Source of the DNA: Streptomyces sp. NBC_00273
GTDB lineage: Bacteria > Actinomycetota > Actinomycetes > Streptomycetales > Streptomycetaceae
Length of the DNA: 64,000 nucleotides
Assembly: GCF_036178145.1 (NCBI RefSeq)
Contig: NZ_CP108067.1
Location: 6,585,501 to 6,649,500, forward strand
Direction of reading: 5' to 3'
Positions within the stretch are counted from its first letter, which is position 1; every line of letters begins with the position of its first letter. Positions 55,151 through 63,400 of the stretch are shown one piece after another. The position numbers and the translations under genes are program-made. The notes beneath the pieces were generated by a model, which ran no database searches, was not told the DNA's origin, and saw nothing but the letters and a program-made list of their open reading frames with translations.

Positions 55151-56392
55151 GGGGTGGGTGACGCGGAGTTCCTTGATGCCGTTGAGCCAGGCCGCGCGGA
55201 GGCGGCGTGGGGGTTCGGACGTCAGGTGGAGGTTCGGGAGGGCGTCGGCCAGGGCGTTGAAGATCAGGTCGATCTCCATCACGGCGAGGGACTTGCCGAG
55301 GCAGAAGTGCGGGCCGCCGCCGCCGAAGCCCAAGTGGGGGTTGGGGTCACGGGTGATGTCGAAGACGTCCGGGTTCGTGAAGACCTCGGGGTCGTGGTTG
55401 GCGGAGGAGTAGAACATCCCCACCCGGTCGCCCGCCTTGATCTTCGCGCCGCCCAGTTCGGTGTCCTGGGTGGCGGTGCGCTGGAAGGACACCACCGGGG
55501 TGGCCCAGCGGACGATCTCCTCGGCGGCCGTCGACGGCCGCGTCGCCTTGTAGAGCTCCCACTGCTCGGGATGGGTCAGGAAGGCGTGCATGCCGTGGCT
55601 GATGGCGTTGCGCGTGGTCTCGTTGCCCGCGACCGCCAGCAGCAGCACGAAGAAGCCGAACTCGTCGGAGCCGAGGTTGCCCTGGCCCTCGGCCGCCACC
55701 AGCTGCGTGACGATGTCCTTGGCCGGACATTCCTTGCGCTGGGCGGAGAGGTTCATCGCGTAACCGATGAGCTCCATCGCCGCGTTGGAGCCGACCTCCT
55801 CGGTGATCGCGTACTCCGGGTCGTCATAGGCGATCATCTTGTTCGACCAGTCGAAGATCTTCGCGCGGTCCTTCTGCGGTACGCCGATCAGTTCGGCGAT
55901 GGCCTGAAGCGGGAGCTCGCACGCCACCTGCGTGACGAAGTCGAAGCTGCCGTCGGCCGCCGTGGCCACGGCCTCCTCGACGATCTTCCGGGCGCGGTCC
56001 CGCAGGGCCTCTTCCAGGCCGCGGATGGCCCGGGGGGTGAAGCCGCGCTGCACGATCTGGCGCACGCGGGTGTGTTCCGGCGGGTCCATGTTCAGCATGA
56101 TCAGACGCTGGGCATCTATCGCATCACGCGGAATGTGCTCGTTGAAGCGGATGATCGCGGTGTTGGTCGTCGAGGAGAACAGTTCCGGGTGCGTGGAGAC
56201 GTACTTGACGTCCGCGTGCCGGGTCACGGCCCAGTAGCCCTCGTCGTCGAAGCCGGTGACGCCCCGCCGCTGCGGGCACCACCACACGGGCGCGGTCTGC
56301 CGCAGCTGCGCGAACTCCGGGAAGGGGACGCGGCTCTGGAGCAGGTCTGGGTCGGTGGCGTCGAAGCCTTCGGGCAGTGCGGGGCAGGACAT
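55148..56392 (-). CDS. Cytochrome P450, CYP125/CYP142-like steroid hydroxylase group
   Basis: A 414-residue soluble P450. The I-helix is LLLAVAGNETTRNAISHG, the ExxR is in AAEEIVRWATP, and the heme-ligand loop is FGGGGPHFCLGKSLA. VWWCPQRRGVTGFDDEGYW and HTRVRQIVQRGFTPRAI resemble steroid-side-chain P450s of actinobacteria. It diverges from a thiolase of the steroid-side-chain type across a region with KstR-like sites, which supports sterol or steroid-acid catabolism. No ferredoxin is adjacent. GGAG lies 7 nt before the ATG. Confidence 0.88.
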   Translation of the reverse strand: MSCPALPEGFDATDPDLLQSRVPFPEFAQLRQTAPVWWCPQRRGVTGFDDEGYWAVTRHADVKYVSTHPELFSSTTNTAIIRFNEHIPRDAIDAQRLIMLNMDPPEHTRVRQIVQRGFTPRAIRGLEEALRDRARKIVEEAVATAADGSFDFVTQVACELPLQAIAELIGVPQKDRAKIFDWSNKMIAYDDPEYAITEEVGSNAAMELIGYAMNLSAQRKECPAKDIVTQLVAAEGQGNLGSDEFGFFVLLLAVAGNETTRNAISHGMHAFLTHPEQWELYKATRPSTAAEEIVRWATPVVSFQRTATQDTELGGAKIKAGDRVGMFYSSANHDPEVFTNPDVFDITRDPNPHLGFGGGGPHFCLGKSLAVMEIDLIFNALADALPNLHLTSEPPRRLRAAWLNGIKELRVTHP

Positions 56393-56408
56393 CGGGCAAC
56401 TCCAAAGT

Positions 56409-56423
56409 CTGACGGACCATCAG
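56409..56423. promoter_or_regulatory. TetR-type palindrome CTGACGGACCATCAG
   Basis: A near-perfect 15-bp palindrome centred on A56416, with one mismatched pair, within 20 bp upstream of the P450 start. Its form (CTGAyGG-A-CCrTCAG) is typical of TetR-family operators in front of actinobacterial P450 and acyl-CoA genes. Confidence 0.65.
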
Positions 56424-56439
56424 AAGTTGGCTTGAAGGT

Positions 56440-56453
56440 AGTAACGAGTTCTA
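56440..56453. promoter_or_regulatory. KstR-like site 1, AGTAACGAGTTCTA
   Basis: It matches the mycobacterial KstR consensus TnnAACnnGTTnnA at all fixed positions except the first T. It lies about 50 bp upstream of the P450 start. Confidence 0.5.
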
Positions 56454-56555
56454 GAAGTGACAAGGGTCCTGGCGCCAACTGTTGCGTGTGGAATCCGTGC
56501 AGGCCGCGTGCAAGACCCTTGCGTGCCGGGGCCTCAGGTCATAAGACTGCGGGGA

Positions 56556-56577
56556 GAACTAGAACGCGTACTAGTTC
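56556..56577. promoter_or_regulatory. KstR-like site 2 within GAACTAG-N8-CTAGTTC
   Basis: TAGAACGCGTACTA (56560-56573) matches the KstR consensus except GTA for GTT, and it is embedded in a perfect 7-bp inverted repeat. It lies 57 bp before the thiolase start. Confidence 0.55.
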
Positions 56578-56610
56578 GGGGCGGGGCGCCGGGACGGCCC
56601 GCCGTGCTGA

Positions 56611-57804
<1,194 letters not shown>

Positions 57805-57835
57805 GGCGCCGCTGAGACCCGTGGGATGGGATGCA

Positions 57836-57882
57836 GAAGGCCCCGGAGGCCGGACCTGGGGAGGCCGGCCACCGGGGCCTTC
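57836..57882. terminator. Terminator between convergent thiolase and transglycosylase genes
   Basis: GAAGGCCCCGG (57836-57846) pairs perfectly with CCGGGGCCTTC (57872-57882); inner GGCCGG/CCGGCC pairs can fold the loop. It lies 32 bp after the thiolase stop. Confidence 0.8.
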
Positions 57883-57917
57883 GTATGTCTTGCGTGCTGG
57901 TGCTGCCCGCTGGTGGC

Positions 57918-58322
57918 TCAGTACCAGTGGTTGGCGGACCAGAAGTTCCAGGCGCCGACCGGGCTGCCGTAGCGGTCGTTCATGTAGTCCAGGCCCCACT
58001 TGATCTGGGTGGCCGGGTTCGTCTTCCAGTCGGCGCCCGCGGAGGCCATCTTCGAGGCCGGCAGGGCCTGGGCCAGGCCGTACGCGCCGGAGGAGGGGTT
58101 GGTCGCGGTGTGGTTCCAACCGCTCTCGTGGGAGATGATCTTGTCGAAGGCGGCGAACTGGGCCGGGTCCTTGATCATCTGCTGCGCGATCGCCTTGGCG
58201 CTCGTCGGGGCCGCCTGGGCGGGGACCGTGGCGAGCATGGAGCCGGCGACACCGAGGGCGACGACGGTGCCCGCGAGGGCCTTCTTCGAGATGGCGATGC
58301 GGCGGATGATGGCGTTGGACAC
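57918..58322 (-). CDS. Secreted lytic transglycosylase-like protein
   Basis: A 134-residue exported protein: Sec signal ending at PAQAAP, then a small lysozyme/SLT-like domain with the catalytic Glu in IISHESGWNHTATNPSS and GAYGLAQALPASKM. It would cleave peptidoglycan glycan strands. The C-terminus YMNDRYGSPVGAWNFWSANH is typical of short actinobacterial SLT proteins. The GTG at 58322 has GAAGG 8 nt upstream. A long structured leader precedes it. Confidence 0.9.
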   Translation of the reverse strand: MSNAIIRRIAISKKALAGTVVALGVAGSMLATVPAQAAPTSAKAIAQQMIKDPAQFAAFDKIISHESGWNHTATNPSSGAYGLAQALPASKMASAGADWKTNPATQIKWGLDYMNDRYGSPVGAWNFWSANHWY

Positions 58323-58630
58323 GGATGGGACCTTCCGACGGGGACAAGGGCGGTCGCGGGCACGTCGAAGACGTGCGTGAGCCACTCACGCGGTGGAGAG
58401 GGGTTCGGCGGCGGCGGGTGAAGTACCTGAAGTACCCCTGCCGCCTTGCGACTCATCCAGTTCTACAGACGCCCCGACGCCCTGGCAAAGGTCCCGCGTA
58501 CTAGCGGTCCTCGCAGGAGGCGCTCCACCGACCCCTCGTAGGGGTCGGCCCCAGGGCTCAGGGGCCTCCTACCCGGGTTCGTATGTGACCCAGGTCCTAT
58601 GGGGCGGGTCACCGGGGGAGGCCCCGAATG
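58323..58630. other. Long leader upstream of the transglycosylase; no gene
   Basis: This 308-bp region holds several strong stems on the minus strand: GGCGGC/GCCGCC closing a GGGTACTTC/GAAGTACCC-like loop (58421-58446), GCGTGAG/CTCACGC (58372-58391), GACGTGC/GCACGTC (58357-58376), and CCGACCCC/GGGGTCGG (58528-58549). It looks like a structured 5' leader. I compared it by eye with the ydaO c-di-AMP riboswitch and did not find the core. Confidence 0.4.
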
Positions 58631-59530
58631 TCACCCTCCGCTGCCGTTCGTACCCTTCCTGAGGGCGGGTTCGCGCTCGATTCCGTCTCCGGGATCGAAA
58701 GAGACCGGGGCGTCGAACGCAGCTTTGCGGGTCGCCCGGCGCAGCGCCTTCAGCACGGTCGCCCCGAGGGTGAGGGTCAGTACGACCGTCAGCGTCGCCC
58801 GGCCCAGGTCCCAGCCCACCGAGGTCGCCAGGTAGTACGCGGCGAACCGCGCCAGGTTCGGGGCCAACGGCTCCCCCGCGTGGAAGGAGATGCCGTCGTT
58901 CATGCCCGGAATGATCGTCCAACCCTGCAGGTTCATGATCGCGCCGTACGCGAAGGCGCCCGCGAAGCCGTACGCGGCCAGCATCAGCAGCTCCGCCCGG
59001 CCCCGGATCTGCTCCGGGCCCGGCAGCAGCCCGGCCCCCAGCGCGAACCAGCCCATCGCCAGCATCTGGAACGGCATCCACGGCCCGACCCCGCCCGTCA
59101 GCAGGGCGGAGGCGAACATCGTCACCGAGCCCAGGACGAAGCCGAAGCCGGGACCGAGGACCCGCGCGCTCAGCACCATCAGGAAGAACATGGGCTCCAG
59201 CCCGGCCGTACCCGCGCCCAGCGGTCTCAGCGCCGCCCCGACGGCGGCGAGCACACCGAGCATCGCCACCGCCTTCGCGTCCATGCCGTTGTCGGCGATG
59301 GTCGCGACGACCACCGCCACCAGGAGCGGCAGGAGCGCGGCGAAGAGCCAGGGGGCGTCCTGCGCGTGGGCGAGGCCCGAGTCCTGGTCGGCGAGGAGCG
59401 GCCAGCCGAAGGCCGCGATGCCGATGAGGGTGACGAGGACCAGGGTGACGGCGGCGCGGGGGCCGATCCGGACGGGGCGGACAGGACGGGCAGGGCGAGC
59501 GCAATGGTCGGGGCGGTCGGGGCGGTTCAC
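58631..59530 (-). CDS. ECF transporter S component
   Basis: A 299-residue membrane protein with about six helices (AAVTLVLVTLIGIAAFGWPLL, AKAVAMLGVLAAVGAALRPL, PMFFLMVLSARVLGPGFGFV, WMPFQMLAMGWFALGAGLLP). The third helix region with GFGFVLGSVTMFASALLTGG is typical of substrate-binding S subunits. The GTG at 59530 overlaps the ATPase stop (GTGA), so it belongs to the operon. Its substrate is not certain; corrinoid is inferred from the operon partners. Confidence 0.85.
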   Translation of the reverse strand: MNRPDRPDHCARPARPVRPVRIGPRAAVTLVLVTLIGIAAFGWPLLADQDSGLAHAQDAPWLFAALLPLLVAVVVATIADNGMDAKAVAMLGVLAAVGAALRPLGAGTAGLEPMFFLMVLSARVLGPGFGFVLGSVTMFASALLTGGVGPWMPFQMLAMGWFALGAGLLPGPEQIRGRAELLMLAAYGFAGAFAYGAIMNLQGWTIIPGMNDGISFHAGEPLAPNLARFAAYYLATSVGWDLGRATLTVVLTLTLGATVLKALRRATRKAAFDAPVSFDPGDGIEREPALRKGTNGSGG

Positions 59531-61323
59531 CGTGCCTCCGCCGCGTCGAGGGCCGCGGTCGCGTCCAGGGCCTCGGCGACCTGGCGCACGGTGAGCCAGG
59601 GGTCCGGGGCCAGGATCTTCGCCACCTGCGGCGCGAAGGCGGGCGAGGAGACGACGACCTCGGCGGTCGGACCGTCCGCGACGATCTCCCCGCCGGCCAG
59701 GATCACCACGCGGTGGGCCAGCTCGGCGGCGAGCTCCACGTCGTGGGTGGCCAGGACGATGGCGTGGCCGTCGGCGGCCAGCCCGCGCAGGATCTCGACC
59801 AGACGGACCTTGGCGGCGTAGTCCAGGCCGCGGGTGGGCTCGTCCAGGAGCAGCAGGGCGGGGCGGCCGGTGAGGACCAGGGCCAGGGCGAGGGCCAGGC
59901 GCTGGCCCTCGGAGAGATCGCGCGGGTGGATGTCGTCGCAGACGTCCGGAAGCAGCGCGGAGACGAGGTCCCGGCAGGTGCCGGGGGGCGCGGCGGCGTC
60001 GGAGTCGGCGGCGGCGCACTCGGCGGCGACCGTGTCGGCGTACAGGAGGTCGCGGGGTTCCTGCGGGACGAGGCCGACGCGGCGCACCATCTCGGGCGGT
60101 GCCGTGCGGTGGGGGGTGCGGCCGCCGACGGTCACCTCGCCGGTGGTGGGGGTGACCGTACCGACGAGGGCGGAGAGGAGGGTGGACTTGCCGGCGCCGT
60201 TGCGGCCCATGAGGGCGATGGTTTCGCCGGGGGCCACGGTGAGGGTGACGGCGTGCAGGGCCTGTACGCGGTCGCGGCGGACGGAGAGGTCGCGGACCGT
60301 GGCCGGGGCCGTTGCCCCGCGGGGGCCTTGGGCGGGGTCGGGGCTCGGCCCGCCGCGGCGGAGCAGGCGCGCGAGCAGGCCGGGGGCTTCGGCGACGGGG
60401 GCTCCGCCCCCGGACCCCCGCGCCTCAAACGCCGGCGGGGCTGGGATCGCCTCAAACGCCGGCGGGGCTGGGATCGCCTCAAACGCCGGCGGGGCTGGGA
60501 TGGAAGCGGTGGCCAGGCGGGACCGAAGCGGAGCGGACTGGCGGCGGGCGTCGCGGATGGAGAGGGGGAGGGGGGACCAGCCCGCGAGGCGGCCCAGGGA
60601 GACGACCGGGGGGTGGACCGGGGAGACGGCCATGATCTCGGCCGGGGTGCCGATGACCGGGGCCGAGCCCGGCGACGGCAGGAGCAGGACCTGGTCGGCG
60701 TACTGGACGACCCGCTCCAGCCGGTGCTCCGCCATCAGCACGGTCGTGCCCAGGTCGTGGACCAGGCGCTGGAGGACCGCGAGGACCTCCTCCGCCGCCG
60801 CCGGGTCGAGCGCGGACGTCGGCTCGTCCAGCACCAGCACCTTCGGGTGCGGGGTGAGGACCGAGCCGATCGCGACCCGCTGCTGCTGGCCGCCGGACAG
60901 CGTCGCGATCGGCCGGTCGCGCAGCTCGTTCAGGCCCAGCAGGTCCAGGGTCTCCTCCACCCGGCGGCGCATCACCGCAGGCGGCAGGCCCAGCGACTCC
61001 ATGCCGTAGGCCAGCTCGTCCTCGACCACGTCCGTCACGAAGTGCGCGAGGGGGTCCTGGCCGACCGTGCCGACCACGTCCGCGAGCTCGCGCGGCTCGT
61101 GGGTGCGGGTGTCCCGGCCGGCGACCGTGACCCGGCCGCGCAGGGTGCCGCCCGTGAAGTGCGGGACCAGTCCGGAGACCGCCCCCAGCAGGGTGGACTT
61201 GCCGACGCCCGACGGGCCGACCAGCAGCGTCAGCTCCCCCTCGGGGACCACCAGGTCGACGCCCTGGAGGGAGGGGGCGGGCGCGCCCTCGTAGGTGACC
61301 GACACCTGCTCGAAGCGGATCAC
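59527..61323 (-). CDS. Fused tandem ECF ATPase (two CbiO-like domains)
   Basis: A 598-residue protein with two ABC ATPase domains. Domain 1 has Walker A GPSGVGKSTL, signature LSGGQQQR and Walker B VLVLDEPTSALDP. Domain 2 has Walker A GRNGAGKSTL, a degenerate signature LSEGQRLAL, and Walker B LLLLDEPTRGLDY. The linker (about residues 265-330) contains three perfect 9-residue repeats IPAPPAFEA encoded by 27-bp DNA repeats. It drives ECF uptake with the T and S subunits. The GTG at 61323 overlaps the T-component stop. Confidence 0.93.
   Translation of the reverse strand: MIRFEQVSVTYEGAPAPSLQGVDLVVPEGELTLLVGPSGVGKSTLLGAVSGLVPHFTGGTLRGRVTVAGRDTRTHEPRELADVVGTVGQDPLAHFVTDVVEDELAYGMESLGLPPAVMRRRVEETLDLLGLNELRDRPIATLSGGQQQRVAIGSVLTPHPKVLVLDEPTSALDPAAAEEVLAVLQRLVHDLGTTVLMAEHRLERVVQYADQVLLLPSPGSAPVIGTPAEIMAVSPVHPPVVSLGRLAGWSPLPLSIRDARRQSAPLRSRLATASIPAPPAFEAIPAPPAFEAIPAPPAFEARGSGGGAPVAEAPGLLARLLRRGGPSPDPAQGPRGATAPATVRDLSVRRDRVQALHAVTLTVAPGETIALMGRNGAGKSTLLSALVGTVTPTTGEVTVGGRTPHRTAPPEMVRRVGLVPQEPRDLLYADTVAAECAAADSDAAAPPGTCRDLVSALLPDVCDDIHPRDLSEGQRLALALALVLTGRPALLLLDEPTRGLDYAAKVRLVEILRGLAADGHAIVLATHDVELAAELAHRVVILAGGEIVADGPTAEVVVSSPAFAPQVAKILAPDPWLTVRQVAEALDATAALDAAEAR
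60421..60501 (-). repeat. Three perfect in-frame 27-bp tandem repeats in the ECF ATPase gene
   Basis: Units at 60421-60447, 60448-60474 and 60475-60501 are identical; each starts CGCCTCAAACGCCGGCGGGG on the plus strand and encodes IPAPPAFEA on the minus strand. The core equals the intergenic repeat at 54894-55150, so a non-coding repeat has entered a protein linker and expanded there. Confidence 0.95.
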
Positions 61324-62744
61324 TGCGACGCCTCCTTGGGCGGTACGGGTGCCACGAAGGCGGGCAGCAGGCCGATCAGGATCGCGGCCGCCGGCCACAG
61401 CGGGAGCGTGGGGGCCGCGAGCGGGACCACGCCCGGGTGTAGAGCCGCGGGGTCGACGGAAGCGGCGCGGATCAGCACGGCGGCCACGGTCGCGCCCGAT
61501 CCGGCGACCAGCCAGGCGCGTGGCCCCCAGCGGTCGGGCCGGTAGCGGGTCCGCACCGACCGGCGTCCGCCCAGGCGCAGGCCCGCGACGGCCAGGGCCG
61601 CACCGACGCCGAGCACGGGCAGCCCGTACGCGGCGCCCTGCGCGGCGAGCAGGCCGTACGTGCCCGCGCACATGCCGATGAGGCCGCCGAGGGTGAGGGC
61701 GTTGGTGGTGTGCCGGACCGCCGGCGGGACCTCGGCCGTGCGGCCGTAGCCGCGCGCGTCCATCGACGCGGCGATGGCGACGGAGCGTTCCAGCGCGCCT
61801 TCCAGGACCGGCAGGCCGATCTGGAGGATGGCCTTCACCCCGCCCGTGGGCCGGCCGCGCAGCCGGCGGGCGGTCCGCAGGCGGGCGACGTCGGCGACCA
61901 TGTTCGGCGCGAAGGTCATGGCGACGACGACGGCGACCCCGGCCTCGTACAGGGCGGCCGGGAGGGACTTCAGCAGCCGCGCCGGATTGGCGAGGGCGTT
62001 CGCGGCGCCGACGCACACCAGCAGGGTGGCCAGCTTCAGGCCGTCGTAGAAGGCGAAGACGAGCTGCTCGGCGGTGACGCGGCCGCCGAAGCGGATGCCC
62101 TGGGCCCAGGCCGGGAGCGGGACCTCCGGGAGGGTGAACAGGAGGTGCGAGCCGGGGATCGGGGAGCCGAGCAGCATGGAGAAGAGCAGGCGCAGGCCGA
62201 TGACGAAGAGGCCGAGCTTGAGGAAGGCGCCGTAGGAACGGGCCCAGGGTGCGTCGGTGCGGCGCGCCGCGACCACGTACCCGGCGACGCCGATGAGCAG
62301 CCCGAGGAGGAGGGGGTTGGTGGTGCGGGAGGCGGCGGTGGCGAGGCCGAGGGCCCACAGCCACCAGGCCCCCGCGTGCAGGGCGGTGGCCCGGCCGGCC
62401 TGCGGGGGCTTCCACTTTTCGTACGTCGACCGGTGCGCGGGGACCTGCGCCGCGGCCGGGCTCCGGCGGGCCGGGGGCAGGTCGCCGGGTGCGGCTCCGG
62501 TGGGGGCGCGGTGGGCCTGCGGCCGCGCCCGGCGGGTACCGGTGCCGGTGGCCGTGGCCGTGGCCGTGCCCGTGCCCGTAGTGCGGGTCGTCCCGGCGGC
62601 CGGTTTGTCCTCGGCGGTGAGGGGCGTCCGGGTGGTTGGCGTGCGCTCATGGCCGGCACCGGGCTCGGTCCGGGGCGCGCCGGTGCCCGTGGTGGCCGGA
62701 TCGGCGTCGTTGCCGGGGTGCGCCGCGGCGCCGTGGCCGGTCAT
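61320..62744 (-). CDS. ECF transporter transmembrane T component with long N-terminal extension
   Basis: A 474-residue protein. Residues about 1-110 are low-complexity Thr/Gly/Ala/Pro (TGTATATATGTGT run) and probably disordered. The CbiQ-like core follows from STYEKWKPPQ with 5-6 helices, and the ATPase-contacting motifs appear as SMDARGYGR (Ala-Arg-Gly type) and the preceding LEGALERSVAIAA helix. The ATG at 62744 overlaps the upstream stop (ATGA). The extension is much longer than in typical T subunits. Confidence 0.88.
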   Translation of the reverse strand: MTGHGAAAHPGNDADPATTGTGAPRTEPGAGHERTPTTRTPLTAEDKPAAGTTRTTGTGTATATATGTGTRRARPQAHRAPTGAAPGDLPPARRSPAAAQVPAHRSTYEKWKPPQAGRATALHAGAWWLWALGLATAASRTTNPLLLGLLIGVAGYVVAARRTDAPWARSYGAFLKLGLFVIGLRLLFSMLLGSPIPGSHLLFTLPEVPLPAWAQGIRFGGRVTAEQLVFAFYDGLKLATLLVCVGAANALANPARLLKSLPAALYEAGVAVVVAMTFAPNMVADVARLRTARRLRGRPTGGVKAILQIGLPVLEGALERSVAIAASMDARGYGRTAEVPPAVRHTTNALTLGGLIGMCAGTYGLLAAQGAAYGLPVLGVGAALAVAGLRLGGRRSVRTRYRPDRWGPRAWLVAGSGATVAAVLIRAASVDPAALHPGVVPLAAPTLPLWPAAAILIGLLPAFVAPVPPKEASQ

Positions 62745-63400
62745 CGCGAGCGGCGGCGGGACTGCCAGACGCCGGCCGCGGCCAGGACGGCCACCGCGGC
62801 GATGCCCGCGAGCAGGCCCGCGGACGGGCCCCCGCCGGACTCCGGAGCGGCGGACTGCGCCGGGGCCGGGGTCCCGGACGCGCTGTCGGCGACCTGGTCG
62901 CCGCAGCCCTGCTTCGGGTAGCCGGAGATCGCGCACAGCAGCGCCGCACCGTTGTAGCGCAGCGGCTTGGCGACCGAGGCCAGCGCCTCGGCCGTCGTGG
63001 CCTCGGGGGCCACCTGCGCGCAGGCCGTGCGCGGGGCGGCCTCCGGCGGCGCGTCGCCCGTCGGGGCGTCCGCCGGGACGCCGAAGTCGATGACGAGCGC
63101 CACCCGCTTGGTGCCCTCCGTCGGAGTGGTCGCCCCGCAGACGGTCTCGAAGTCGGCCGCCGCGCGCGGCTGGGCCGCCTGCGCCGCCGCGTCCTTGCTC
63201 ACCGAGAAGCGGAAGCCCTGGACGGCGCCGTCCGCGGGGCGGGCCATCGAGGGGCCCTGGGTGGCGTAGGACCACTGACCGCCCGCCGAGCCGTCCCAGA
63301 ACGACCAGTAGCGGTAGCCGGCCGCCAGCGCCGGGGAGGCGGCCAGCAGGGCCAGGGTGATCCCGAGGGCGAGGGCCACGGCGGGCAGGCGGCGGCGCAT
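62741..63400 (-). CDS. SCO2322 family exported protein with C-terminal anchor
   Basis: A 219-residue protein: signal peptide (ALALGITLALLAASPALAAG), an exported domain starting YRYWSFWDGSAGGQWSYATQ with the later GFRFSVSKD, three cysteines (ETVCGATT, RTACAQV, ALLCAISGYPKQGCGD), then a membrane helix and RRRSR tail. The W-x-Y then GFRFS pattern loosely recalls the DUF4430 beta domain of corrinoid-binding proteins, which is my inference. It is coupled to its neighbours on both sides by overlapping codons. Confidence 0.8.
   Translation of the reverse strand: MRRRLPAVALALGITLALLAASPALAAGYRYWSFWDGSAGGQWSYATQGPSMARPADGAVQGFRFSVSKDAAAQAAQPRAAADFETVCGATTPTEGTKRVALVIDFGVPADAPTGDAPPEAAPRTACAQVAPEATTAEALASVAKPLRYNGAALLCAISGYPKQGCGDQVADSASGTPAPAQSAAPESGGGPSAGLLAGIAAVAVLAAAGVWQSRRRSR

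Noticed and set aside
58323..58600. ydaO c-di-AMP riboswitch before the transglycosylase gene
   Set aside because: The conserved GGGGAACC and GGGTGAATC-type core strands could not be found; only generic GC-rich stems are present.
60421..60501. Possible CRISPR array
   Set aside because: The three 27-bp units are directly adjacent with no spacers and encode an in-frame protein repeat. No cas genes are nearby.
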